Assembly: GCF_022811685.1 (NCBI RefSeq)
Contig: NZ_CP094532.1
Span: forward strand, 1,327,501 to 1,391,500
DNA: 64,000 bases
Direction: 5' to 3'
Source: Chryseobacterium suipulveris
GTDB taxonomy: Bacteria > Bacteroidota > Bacteroidia > Flavobacteriales > Weeksellaceae
Position numbers and translations under genes: made by a program. This document shows, piece after piece, positions 22,831 through 31,623 of the stretch. The notes below the pieces were generated by a model. That model saw only the letters and a program-made list of their open reading frames with translations. It had not been told where the DNA came from and did not search any database. Positions within the stretch are counted from its first letter, which is position 1. Each line of letters opens with the position of its first letter.

Positions 22831-23916
22831 TTATTTCTTCAGATAGTCTTTTGCCGAGAGTTTATCGGTGATTTTTCCGTTTTGTAAAGTTAAGACAAAA
22901 GGATTGCTTCTTGCAATGGTTTTAATTGCGGTTCCGTCCATCATTCCGTTTTGAATTTGGGTGAACGTGTTTGGATCTGTCGATATTCCGAAAACTGTTG
23001 CATCTTTCAGATTCTTCACCTTTGCCTCGGTTTTAGCGATCAGATCTTTGTCGGCATTTTTCGGGTCGTAAGAAAAAACAAGGACTGCTTTTGGCGCTTG
23101 CAGTATTTCTTCGGTCAGATCCATTCCTTCAGCGGTTTCGGGTTTGAATTTTGCAATTTCAGATTCGTAACCCTGCTTCACGATTTTCGAGGTCGTCTTT
23201 CCTTCCTCGATTTTCCACGGGCTTCCTTCTTTCCAGTATTCTTCTTTGTTCACATATTCATCCTGGTTTACATCGAGTACTTCGCCAGTTTTTTCATTTT
23301 TAAGGGAGTAGAATGTTTTATATTCTGAAGGGTTTTTTGCGATTTTGGCTTTCTCGGCATTTAAGTCCGTTCCGATTTTATAATGTCTGAAGTCGATCAG
23401 CGGTTCGTGAGAAATTCCCCAGTTAATCACAAAAACCATCGTAAGGAAAGCAAATGCGGAAGCATATTTTTTGAAGCTACTTTTTTCTTCGGGTTGGTTG
23501 AGTTCGTTGCGATACAGCATCCACAGAATAAGAAGTCCGACTAAGAGAATGATGTCTTTCCAGAAACTTTGCCAAGGGGTAAATTTAATGGCGTCGCCGA
23601 AACATCCGCAATCAGTCACCACATTGAAGTAGGCGGAGTAGAAGGTGAGAAATGCAAAGAAAACACAGAGTGCGATCAGAACCGTTAAAGTAAGTTTTAG
23701 CCGCATTCTCAGCAGCAGCATAAATCCAAAAACCAGTTCGATCACCACCACGAAAATCGCAATCGGCAATGCCTGTTTCTCAAAAAATGGCATGTTGAAA
23801 ACGGTGGGCGAAAAATATTCCTCCAGTTTGAAGGAAAAACCGATGGCGTCAACTGCTTTCACAAAACCCGATGCGATGAAAACCAGGGCGATGAGGATTC
23901 GTAAAATGTGCTTCAT
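22831..23916 (-). CDS. BT_3928-type DoxX-domain membrane protein
   Basis: 361 residues. Four to five membrane segments in residues 1-165 form a DoxX/MauE-like domain (ILIALVFIASGFVKAVDAIGF, then VTDCGCFGDAIKFTPW with a CxC pair near 103-105). The C-terminal 190 residues are a periplasmic thioredoxin-like domain without a CxxC pair (AVLVFSYDPKNADKD). In Bacteroidota this gene is usually next to a DUF1599 gene, as here (24058). A role in periplasmic redox balance is inferred only. Confidence 0.82.
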   Translation of the reverse strand: MKHILRILIALVFIASGFVKAVDAIGFSFKLEEYFSPTVFNMPFFEKQALPIAIFVVVIELVFGFMLLLRMRLKLTLTVLIALCVFFAFLTFYSAYFNVVTDCGCFGDAIKFTPWQSFWKDIILLVGLLILWMLYRNELNQPEEKSSFKKYASAFAFLTMVFVINWGISHEPLIDFRHYKIGTDLNAEKAKIAKNPSEYKTFYSLKNEKTGEVLDVNQDEYVNKEEYWKEGSPWKIEEGKTTSKIVKQGYESEIAKFKPETAEGMDLTEEILQAPKAVLVFSYDPKNADKDLIAKTEAKVKNLKDATVFGISTDPNTFTQIQNGMMDGTAIKTIARSNPFVLTLQNGKITDKLSAKDYLKK

Positions 23917-24057
23917 AGAAATAGTTTAAGGTTTGATGTTTAATGTTCTTCCAAGTTTCAAGTTTGTACCATTTCAGATTTCGTTCTTCCTTCTTCGAAT
24001 TTCGTAATTCTTACTTCGTACTTCGTATTTCCGTCTTCGGACTTCCGTCTTCCAACT

Positions 24058-24624
24058 TCAGACAAATTTCGGTTTGAATTCTTCTTTCTCCTCCGAAAGT
24101 TTGATCAGCGCAAATACCGAGTAATTCAGCATATCATAAAAATTGGCGTCAATTCCTTCAGAAACCAGCGTCACTTCTTTGTTTCTGAGAATCATCTTCA
24201 TCCTCAGAATCTTCTGGTAAATCATATCGGTGATGGATGAAATCTCCATATCGCGCCAAGCTTCGCCGTAGTCGTGGTTTTTTCTTTCCATCAAAGCTTT
24301 TGCTTCCGCGGTAAATTTATCGTACAGGAAAACCATTTCTTCCTTTGTTCCGTCGAAATCGTCTGCAAAACCTTTCTCGATCTGGATCAGTCCGATCGCC
24401 GAATAGTTCACAATTGCGGTAAAGTTTTCTTCCTCACTTTCACCTACTTTCGAGATTCCCGTGATCTGGTAATTTCTTAAGCTTTTTACTTTAATCAAGA
24501 TTTGGTCAACTACAGAAAGTGTTCTCAAAACTCTGAAGGAAGCACCGTAATCCGACTGCTTTTTGATGAAGAGTTCGCGGCACCCCGCAATTACTTCATC
24601 AAACTGTAATGATGTTCTCGTCAT
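24058..24624 (-). CDS. DUF1599 protein (nucleotide-modification-associated domain)
   Basis: 188 residues from ATG 24624; a longer frame from 24684 adds a non-conserved leader over the promoter region. It has two repeats of the DUF1599 unit, each with K-x-x-D-Y-G: K-K-Q-S-D-Y-G-A-S-F-R (about 21-31) and E-R-K-N-H-D-Y-G-E-A-W-R (about 112-123). The biochemical function is unknown. It is upstream of the BT_3928-type gene and divergent from folP, the common order in this phylum. Confidence 0.85.
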   Translation of the reverse strand: MTRTSLQFDEVIAGCRELFIKKQSDYGASFRVLRTLSVVDQILIKVKSLRNYQITGISKVGESEEENFTAIVNYSAIGLIQIEKGFADDFDGTKEEMVFLYDKFTAEAKALMERKNHDYGEAWRDMEISSITDMIYQKILRMKMILRNKEVTLVSEGIDANFYDMLNYSVFALIKLSEEKEEFKPKFV

Positions 24625-24972
24625 AATTTTCTTAATGCTCAAAGATAAGGATTTTGCTCGGAAGTCGGAAGTTTGGAATCCCATTTACCAGGTCAAACAC
24701 AATATGATTTTAACCACAAAAGTCACAAAAGAATAGTGCTTTAAATCAGTACTAAAGGAAATGCCACAATGCTTTTGGAAGATAACAAAATAAAAAAGCG
24801 AAGATTTTTTGAACTTTTGTGTTCTGTTAGTAAGTATTATTTTCAACTTCATCATTCTTTAAACATTAAGCTTTTGTCCCTTTTGTGGTAGTAGTACATT
24901 TGTTTTCTTAATGCGTATGACATTCCCATTTACAGCCAATTTCGGTGAGAAATATTTCGGTAAATTTGCGTT
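24625..24972. other. Spacer between DUF1599 gene and folP
   Basis: About 350 bp with no convincing frame. It ends in TAAATTTG (24961-24968), a TAnnTTTG box only 4 bp from the folP ATG, so folP may be translated from a nearly leaderless transcript. Otherwise nothing recognisable. Confidence 0.5.
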
Positions 24973-25818
24973 ATGCAGAATCCCTTAACCAACATCGGTT
25001 ACCATTCAATCAACTGCCACGGAAAATTGGTGGACCTCACTTTTCCCAAGATAATGGGAATCCTGAATCTTACTCCCGATTCATTCTCGGACGGTGGTAA
25101 ATTTAATAACGAAAAAGCAGCTTTGCTCCACGCTGAAGAAATGATTCGTGATGGTGCGGCGATCATCGACATCGGTGCGCAGTCAACCAGACCGAACTCT
25201 GAGTTTCTGACGGCTCAGCAGGAAATTGAAAGAATCGGGAAAGTCATCTCTTTAATTAAAAAAGAATTTCCTGAAACGCTGATTTCGCTCGATACTTTCC
25301 ACGCCGATGTGGTGAAGTTTGGAAATGACGAGGGAATCGATATTGTCAACGATATTTCGGGAGGATACTACGATCCAAAGATGTTTGAAACAGTAGGAGA
25401 GAACGGACTTCCCTACATCCTCATGCATGTAAATCCCACCTACGAATCCATGCACGAGAAAATAATTGAAGAAGATATTTTGATTAATGTCAACCGATAT
25501 TTTTCTGAAAAAGTTCTGGAATTGCAGGCATTTGGAGTTAAAGACATTATTCTCGATCCAGGTTGCGGATTCGGAAAAACGGTGGAGCAGAACCACCAGC
25601 TGCTGGATGAGCTGGAATTCATCGGATTTGGAAAATTTCCATTATTGGTGGGGATTTCCAGAAAGTCATTTATTTATAAACCTTTAGGAAAATCACCTTT
25701 AGAAATCAATGAAGAAACCCAGAAACTCCATCTGAAATCATTGCAGAAAGGAGCGAAAATTCTCCGCGTGCACGACGTGAAGGAAACAGTGAAGGTACTA
25801 AATGAATTTAATGTTTGA
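24973..25818 (+). CDS. folP: Dihydropteroate synthase
   Basis: 281 residues, typical length. It condenses 4-aminobenzoate with dihydropterin pyrophosphate in folate synthesis and is the sulfonamide target. Motifs: M-G-I-L-N-L-T-P-D-S-F-S-D-G-G-K-F (about 27-43), I-D-I-G-A-Q-S-T-R-P (about 65), I-V-N-D-I-S-G-G (about 118), ILDPGCGFGKT (about 195) and VGISRKSFI (about 224), all complete. There is no sign of the sul-type acquired variant. Confidence 0.95.
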   Translation: MQNPLTNIGYHSINCHGKLVDLTFPKIMGILNLTPDSFSDGGKFNNEKAALLHAEEMIRDGAAIIDIGAQSTRPNSEFLTAQQEIERIGKVISLIKKEFPETLISLDTFHADVVKFGNDEGIDIVNDISGGYYDPKMFETVGENGLPYILMHVNPTYESMHEKIIEEDILINVNRYFSEKVLELQAFGVKDIILDPGCGFGKTVEQNHQLLDELEFIGFGKFPLLVGISRKSFIYKPLGKSPLEINEETQKLHLKSLQKGAKILRVHDVKETVKVLNEFNV

Positions 25819-25902
25819 TGGTTGAAATTTAAAGTTTCAAGTTTCAAGTTTCAATCCTGAAATCTGAAATCTGATGTCTGAAATCTGACATCTGACATCT
25901 AC

Positions 25903-27139
25903 GAAGTGGTAACATTTCCCGTCCGTTTCAGTACGCCCCAACTTTGGATTTCGCCTTTCACCGCTTTTCTGATGGATTTAAAGTGCATCAGCGGGCGGTT
26001 AACCAAACATTGTTTTTGGAGGCAAATTCATCGGCGCTTCCTGCGAAATCATACGCATAATGGAGGTTGTAGGAATTATTGTCGAAACTGATTTCCGATT
26101 TCGAAATTTTAGCACGGTCAATCGCCTGACTGTAGGTGATGTCTTCAGTTCGGGTGCCGTTTTCGTCCTTAATCCATTGTCTTCCATACGCACCGATTCC
26201 CAAAATCAGTTTTTCCGACGGAACATCTTTAGCAATCGAATCCATCTGTTTTTCGATCCATTTTTGGTCAGCAATCGGTCCAGCTTGCGACGGGTCGTTG
26301 AACTGATCATACGCCATGATGATGAAATAATCAGTATAATCTTTCAGAAATTTCACGTTGTAATCGGAGTTATCGGCCATAATGTCGATGGAGACAGTGA
26401 GCCCGTTTTTCCTGAACTGTGTGTAAAGATTCTTCATAAAGGAATTCAGAAACTCGTCGGAATTTTCATTCATTTCCTCGAAGTCGATATTGATTCCCTG
26501 AAGCTGGTTTTGCTTTAAAGTCGAAATAATCTGGGCAATAAGATTATTCTGGATTTTCTGGTCCTGCAAAACCGTGTGGAGCAGATCGCCGCTGAAATTT
26601 CCCTGTTTTCCAGGAACCGAAATAAAGTTGTTGAGGATCGGCTGAATGCTCAATTCGTAATGTTTCATCACCGAAAGTGCTTCCTTGTCGATTCTGGAAT
26701 CCAACTGATAAGTTTTCGGATTGATGAAAAACCATTCGGGATAAATCGTGTTGAGTTTACCGCCATTGGAACGCAAATCGAGCAGTGACAATGGACTCCA
26801 AGGTGTGTAGAAAGCCGCGCGGATCAGCTTCGCATCAATCGGTTGTTGATGCTTTTCTTCGTAGGCAATCCTTTTGTTGAGGAAATCTTTAAACCCTTTA
26901 AATTTCTTGTTTAGTGGGGTAGAAAGTGTAAATGCATTGGAAGGATTGACTTTCGATTTGTAGGAATTTCCCACAGAATTCATCACGGGCATCGATGGGT
27001 TTTTTCCCCTAAGTACGGCGATTACGACAACTGCGGTGGTGAAGATCAGGATTGCTCCTACGATTCTAAGTGTCCATTGGGTTGCTTTGTAGCGTTTTGC
27101 GTCATTGGTTTGGAAAACCTGTCTGGATTTGTCGGACAT
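25903..27139 (-). pseudogene. GH18 (chitinase-like)/GT2 fusion gene with a large internal deletion
   Basis: The intact part (383 residues) has a membrane anchor (about 24-45) and a GH18-like domain with G-I-N-I-D-F-E-E-M (catalytic DxE) and M-A-Y-D-Q-F. The frame stops at 25988 just after N-N-V-W-L-T. Shifting by one base at the junction gives N-R-P-L-M-H-F-K-S-I-R-K-A-V-K-G-E then W-G-V-L-K-R-T-G-N-V, which looks like the extreme C-terminus of a family-2 glycosyltransferase. Bacteroidota commonly have a GH18-NodB deacetylase-GT2 protein of about 1,100 residues. Here the deacetylase and nearly all of GT2 seem to have been deleted, joining both ends out of frame. Confidence 0.7.
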
Positions 27140-27361
27140 TGATTGCTTTTATTGTGCAAATTTCTCCAATTAATATTCCACGCAGAAAAATGTGGATTAA
27201 ATTTTAATTAAAATTTTTGAGGGAAAAACATTGAAATAGAAATTGTAAGAATCTGTATATCAAAAAATTAGTTATCTAAATGAAGCTATCAACTTTAATG
27301 TAATTTTAATTTTCCGTTTGAGCAGAAATCTTTATTTTTAACACATCAATTTTTCAAGAAA

Positions 27362-27673
27362 ATGAACCTTACTCCTGAAGGACAAAAACTCTTTAACAAA
27401 CTGATTGCAGAAATGCTCGATGACGGCTTTGTGAAAATCAGCGAGAATACCTTTTATAAGAAATTAGGGAATATCACCGTGTCTTTGGGAGAACAGGCGC
27501 TGACCATTGCGCATCAAGGGAAACTTTACGGAATTATTCCCGAACGCGAATTCCTGAAATTAGCCAACAGCTTCGAACCGATTTTGCTGCAGATCAAATA
27601 CCTATTGGCTTTTTCGATGAGGCAGGATATGAATCGGGTGGTGAATTTCTTTACGCATTATTTTTTGAATTAG
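27362..27673 (+). CDS. Hypothetical small protein
   Basis: 103 residues, soluble, no recognised domain. The body is probably alpha/beta (FVKISENTFYKKLGNITVSLG), followed by a helix. Isolated, with 222 bp of AT-rich non-coding DNA before it. The reading frame and codon use look genuine. Confidence 0.6.
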   Translation: MNLTPEGQKLFNKLIAEMLDDGFVKISENTFYKKLGNITVSLGEQALTIAHQGKLYGIIPEREFLKLANSFEPILLQIKYLLAFSMRQDMNRVVNFFTHYFLN

Positions 27674-28060
27674 TGAAGTTATCAAATTGTGTAAGCCACT
27701 AATTCATTAATGAATTCTTTTGAAAAAAATCAAACGCAAAAGAATCATCTCTTTTTTATCTAAAATATTTTTGTTCGGTTGAAGACTTTCATTTCAAAAA
27801 TAATTTCACAAAAAAAGCAGGGTACACCTGCTTTGAAATTTAGTTAATTTTCAACCCTGAACGAGACTTTGCATATGCAGCCGCAGGAGATAATCTGTCC
27901 GTCTTTCACGTGGCATTTCATATCTTTCACATAAACGCTGTCGATATTTTTATGGTTTTGGATGCTTCCGCAACTGCTTGTTACACAGCGTCATCAAAAC
28001 TTACTGATGAAGTGGCGATCGGTGAATTCCTGATTTTTAACGATAATTAACGATTGATTC
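27674..28060. other. Spacer with a remnant of a small cysteine-rich protein
   Basis: No complete gene. On the minus strand 27990-27844 reads C-V-T-S-S-C-G-S-I-Q-N then K-C-H-V-K-D-G-Q-I-I-S-C-G-C-I-C-K-V and a stop, with six or more Cys. It lacks an in-frame start because a TGA lies directly upstream, so it is probably a decayed or frameshifted metal-binding-type gene. The rest is AT-rich. Confidence 0.4.
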
Positions 28061-28063
28061 AAC

Positions 28064-28096
28064 AAAAAGAACGCCCCGAAAAACTTCGGAGCGTTC
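28064..28096 (-). terminator. Terminator of the beta-oxidation operon
   Basis: On the minus strand GAACGCTCCGAA and TTCGGGGCGTTC pair around GTTTT, followed by T5G. It lies 22 bp after the acyl-CoA dehydrogenase stop. Confidence 0.85.
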
Positions 28097-28117
28097 AAAC
28101 CACATATCAAACTATTA

Positions 28118-29911
28118 CTAGTAAGATCCTTTTTCGATGTAGTGTGCAGCCACTTTTTCAGTAAGCGCCACCACATTCGGCATATTCGTGTATTTCGTGA
28201 ATCTTCTCAATCCGGAAAGCATCATTCTTTGCTCATCACCTTCAGCAAAAGAAACGATTCCTTCTTTTGCTGCTACAGTGATTTTTTCTACAGCTTTGTA
28301 TAGGTTAAGCTGAGCCATTGCTGCTTCTACAGATTCAGGAGCGAAGTGTTTTTCTGCTCTCAATACTGCAGATTCTGCCATATAGATTTGGTTCAGGATT
28401 TCAGAAGCATTCAGTAATAAGTGCTGCTGTTTCTCAATATCCATCATAAATTTCTGAAGTGCAGCTCCGGAAACCATTAGGAATACTTTCTTAAGGTTGT
28501 GGATTAATGCTTTTTCTTCAGACATATAAGCTGAATAATCTGGAACTTCGAATGAAGGGATTCCCATCAGTTCTTTTCCAATTGCCATTGCTGGTTTCAG
28601 AAGATCCAATTCGCCTTTCATTGCTTTTTTAATCAACATTCCTACAGAAAGAAGACGGTTGATTTCGTTGGTTCCTTCGTAAATCCTACCGATTCTCGCA
28701 TCTCTCCAAGCTGCTTCCATTGGTGCATCTTCAGAGAATCCCATACCTCCGTAAATCTGGATTCCTTCGTCAGCAATATTCTGAGTCAAGTCAGATACAA
28801 ACACTTTAAGGATTGAACATTCTACTGCGAATTCTTCCAATGCCTTCATTTCAGCTTTTTGGTGATCCATTCCTCCTGCAATTAGTTCAGCAACTTTGTC
28901 TTCTACGTTTTTCGCTGCTCTGTATGCACCTGCTTCGGAAACGAAAATTCCAGTCACCATTTCAGCAATTTTCTTGCGGATTGCCCCGAAAGTGGAAATC
29001 GCAACACCAAACTGTTTTCTTTCGTTGGCATAATTAATGGCAAGATTCGTGATTCTTCTTTGTCCGTCGATATTTGCAGCAGCCAGTTTAATTCTACCTG
29101 CGTTCAATGCGTTCAAAGCGATTTTGAAACCGTTGTTTCTTTCACCCAAAAGGTTCTCCACAGGAATTTTCATATCGTTGAAGAACACCTGACGAGTTGA
29201 AGATGAACGGATTCCCAATTTGTGTTCTTCTTCACCAAGAGTCAAGCTTGCTGGATCTTCCAATTCGCTTCTGTTGATTACGAAACCTGTGATGTTTTTA
29301 TCGTCATCAATTTTAGCAAAGAATGTGAAAGTATCCGCAAAACCTGCGTTGGAAATCCACATTTTCTGTCCGTTGATGATGTAGTGTTTTCCGTCTTCGG
29401 AAAGTCTTGCTTTTGTTTTTCCGCTGTTCGCGTCAGAACCTGCATCCGGCTCTGTCAAACAATACGCACCAAATTTTTCTCCTATTGCCAAAGCCGGAAG
29501 ATATTTTTGCTTTTGTTCTTCAGTCCCGTACAGTAGGATAGGAAGCGTTCCAATTCCGGTGTGCGCTCCGTAAGCAGTAGCCAAAGATCCGTTTGCTCCC
29601 GAAACGATGTCGCAAGCAAGCATTGTGGAAACGAATCCCATTCCAAGACCGCCGTAGTTTTCAGGAACAGCGATTCCTAAAGTTCCCATTTCACCAAGTT
29701 TGCGCATGGTTTCTTCAGTCAGTGCATAATCTTTTTTCTCGAAACGTTCGCGGTGCGGAACCACTTCTCTTTCCATAAAATCTTCAAGAGATTCGCGAAG
29801 CATTTTTTGTTCTTCAGTCAGTTCTTCAAGGGAGAAGATTTCCTGTGCGTCGAAATCTTTAATAAGGAATTCGCCGCCTTTTAGTGTGTTTTGTGTTGTT
29901 GTATCGCTCAT
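28118..29911 (-). CDS. Acyl-CoA dehydrogenase (long form)
   Basis: 597 residues, 200 longer than the classic short enzyme because of a C-terminal extension, as in very-long-chain types. It oxidises acyl-CoA to trans-2-enoyl-CoA, passing electrons to ETF. Motifs: A-Y-C-L-T-E-P-D-A-G-S-D (about 150-161), W-I-S-N-A-G-F-A-D (about 184), Q-I-Y-G-G-M-G-F (about 388) and the catalytic-base region Y-E-G-T-N-E-I-N (about 412). It is the last gene of the operon, 15 bp after the thiolase. ETF genes controlled by a similar operator lie at 48490. Confidence 0.93.
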   Translation of the reverse strand: MSDTTTQNTLKGGEFLIKDFDAQEIFSLEELTEEQKMLRESLEDFMEREVVPHRERFEKKDYALTEETMRKLGEMGTLGIAVPENYGGLGMGFVSTMLACDIVSGANGSLATAYGAHTGIGTLPILLYGTEEQKQKYLPALAIGEKFGAYCLTEPDAGSDANSGKTKARLSEDGKHYIINGQKMWISNAGFADTFTFFAKIDDDKNITGFVINRSELEDPASLTLGEEEHKLGIRSSSTRQVFFNDMKIPVENLLGERNNGFKIALNALNAGRIKLAAANIDGQRRITNLAINYANERKQFGVAISTFGAIRKKIAEMVTGIFVSEAGAYRAAKNVEDKVAELIAGGMDHQKAEMKALEEFAVECSILKVFVSDLTQNIADEGIQIYGGMGFSEDAPMEAAWRDARIGRIYEGTNEINRLLSVGMLIKKAMKGELDLLKPAMAIGKELMGIPSFEVPDYSAYMSEEKALIHNLKKVFLMVSGAALQKFMMDIEKQQHLLLNASEILNQIYMAESAVLRAEKHFAPESVEAAMAQLNLYKAVEKITVAAKEGIVSFAEGDEQRMMLSGLRRFTKYTNMPNVVALTEKVAAHYIEKGSY

Positions 29912-29926
29912 TGCTATGTTGTTTTT

Positions 29927-31108
29927 TTATTTTAAAAATTCGAAAATTGAAGCAGCTCCTTGTCCTGTTCCTACGCACATTGTCACCATTCCATATTTGT
30001 TACCACGTCTGCGCATTTCATCGATTAACTGAACCGTAAGTTTCGTTCCGGTGCAACCAAGAGGGTGACCAAGTGCAATCGCACCTCCGTTGACGTTCAG
30101 GATTTCTTTGTTTAAATCCAGTTCTTTCTGAATCGCAACGGATTGAGAAGCGAAAGCCTCATTTAATTCAATTAAATCGATGTCTTTCAGTTCAAGTCCT
30201 GCTTGTTTAAGTGCTTTTGGAATAGCGTAAACAGGTCCCATTCCCATAATTCTTGGTTCCAAGCCTGCTGCTGCGTAAGAAACCAATCTTGCTTCAGGTT
30301 CAAGACCTAATTCTTTCACCATTTCTTCGCTCATCACGATAACGAAAGCGGCACCATCCGACATTTGAGAAGAGTTACCTGCCGTAACCGAACCTCCAGC
30401 TGCGAAAACCGGACGAAGTTTTGCAAGACCTTCAATAGAAGTATCTTTTCTTGGACCTTCATCTACCGTGAAATCGAATTTCTTGGTTTGCATTTTTTGG
30501 TTTTCATCCAGGAAATTGTATTCTACCGGAATCGGAACGATTTGATTGGCAAATTTTCCTTCTTCCAATGCTTTCAATGCTTTTTGGTGAGAATGGAAAG
30601 CGAACTCATCCTGTTCTTCTCTTGAAATATTGAACTGTTTTGCCACGGCTTCTGCGGTGTAACCCATTCCCCAATAATAATCAGGGTTAGATTTTGCTAC
30701 ATCGGTTTCAGGAACCGGTTTATAACCTCCCATCGGAATATAACTCATTGATTCCGTTCCACCTGCGATGATACAATCTGCCATTCCTGCCTGGATTTTA
30801 GCAGAGGCAATCGCAATCGCTTCGGAACCTGATGCACAATATCTGTTCACCGTAACTCCCGGAACTTTGTCGGTATGAAGTCCCATCAGAGAAATCAAAC
30901 GGGCAACGTTCAGTCCCTGTTCTGCTTCAGGCATTGCGTTTCCAACGATCAGATCGTCGATTCTGTTTTTATCGAGTTGCGGAACATCAGCCATCAATTT
31001 TTCAATAACTGTAGCCGCCAATACATCGGGTCTTGTGAACCTCAAGCTGCCTTTTGGTGCCTTTCCAACGGCAGTTCTGTATCCTTTAATTATGTATGCT
31101 GTTCTCAT
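29927..31108 (-). CDS. fadA: Acetyl-CoA C-acyltransferase (3-ketoacyl-CoA thiolase)
   Basis: 393 residues, complete. It cleaves 3-ketoacyl-CoA to acetyl-CoA and a shortened acyl-CoA. The nucleophile Cys is in N-R-Y-C-A-S-G-S-E-A (about 88), the His in I-A-L-G-H-P-L-G-C-T-G (about 346) and the second Cys in M-C-V-G-T-G-Q-G (about 379). The motif F-A-S-Q-S-V follows N-E-A as in fatty-acid thiolases. It lies between the inserted four-helix-bundle gene and the dehydrogenase. Confidence 0.93.
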   Translation of the reverse strand: MRTAYIIKGYRTAVGKAPKGSLRFTRPDVLAATVIEKLMADVPQLDKNRIDDLIVGNAMPEAEQGLNVARLISLMGLHTDKVPGVTVNRYCASGSEAIAIASAKIQAGMADCIIAGGTESMSYIPMGGYKPVPETDVAKSNPDYYWGMGYTAEAVAKQFNISREEQDEFAFHSHQKALKALEEGKFANQIVPIPVEYNFLDENQKMQTKKFDFTVDEGPRKDTSIEGLAKLRPVFAAGGSVTAGNSSQMSDGAAFVIVMSEEMVKELGLEPEARLVSYAAAGLEPRIMGMGPVYAIPKALKQAGLELKDIDLIELNEAFASQSVAIQKELDLNKEILNVNGGAIALGHPLGCTGTKLTVQLIDEMRRRGNKYGMVTMCVGTGQGAASIFEFLK

Positions 31109-31164
31109 TTACATTAGAGATTAAGAGACAAGAGACACGAGATTTTCGCGCCTTTGTCTATTGA

Positions 31165-31524
31165 TTAGATTTTATTTTTGATATTTTCCTTAAATACATA
31201 AACCATTTTCTGAACTTCATCCAACTTGCTTAAAAGCGGTTCATTCACTTGTTGTGAAATGAAATTCAATCTTTCTGAAATAATCAGTTGCGTTTGAAGT
31301 TCATAAGACGAACCGTAAGCAATGTTCAGGAAATTGTAAAATTCTTTTTCACGCTCTCTTCCTGCGCCTTCCGCGATATTTGATGGAATTGACACAGCAG
31401 ATCTCTTTATTTGAGATGATAAACCGTATCTTTCGTCATTTGGCATATCTGTAAGTGCTTTGTACACATCAACACACAAGTCGATGGAATCGTTCCAAAT
31501 TTTTAATTTCTTGATATTATGCAT
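31165..31524 (-). CDS. Four-helix-bundle protein of the 23S intervening-sequence family
   Basis: 119 residues. The motif S-I-P-S-N-I-A-E-G-A-G-R (about 46-57) and the W-N-D-S-I-D-L opening define this family, known from intervening sequences in 23S rRNA and as free genes in Bacteroidota. Function unknown. It interrupts the beta-oxidation operon between the FadB-like gene and the thiolase. Both flanks carry GAGACAAGAGA-type repeats, in inverted relation on the upstream side (31536-31623), which suggests it arrived as a small insert. A second member is at 55225, also next to a thiolase gene. Confidence 0.85.
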   Translation of the reverse strand: MHNIKKLKIWNDSIDLCVDVYKALTDMPNDERYGLSSQIKRSAVSIPSNIAEGAGREREKEFYNFLNIAYGSSYELQTQLIISERLNFISQQVNEPLLSKLDEVQKMVYVFKENIKNKI

Positions 31525-31623
31525 CTTTTTCTATTTTAGAGTGGAGATTTAGAGACAAGAGATTTGAGACTGTATTTGTTGACTTTTTGTAAGTCTCGTG
31601 TCTCCAATCTCTCCGTCTCTTGT

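Noticed and set aside
24973..25818. Sulfonamide-resistance (sul) gene
   Set aside because: The protein has normal chromosomal DHPS motifs and genomic context next to DUF1599 and BT_3928-type genes.
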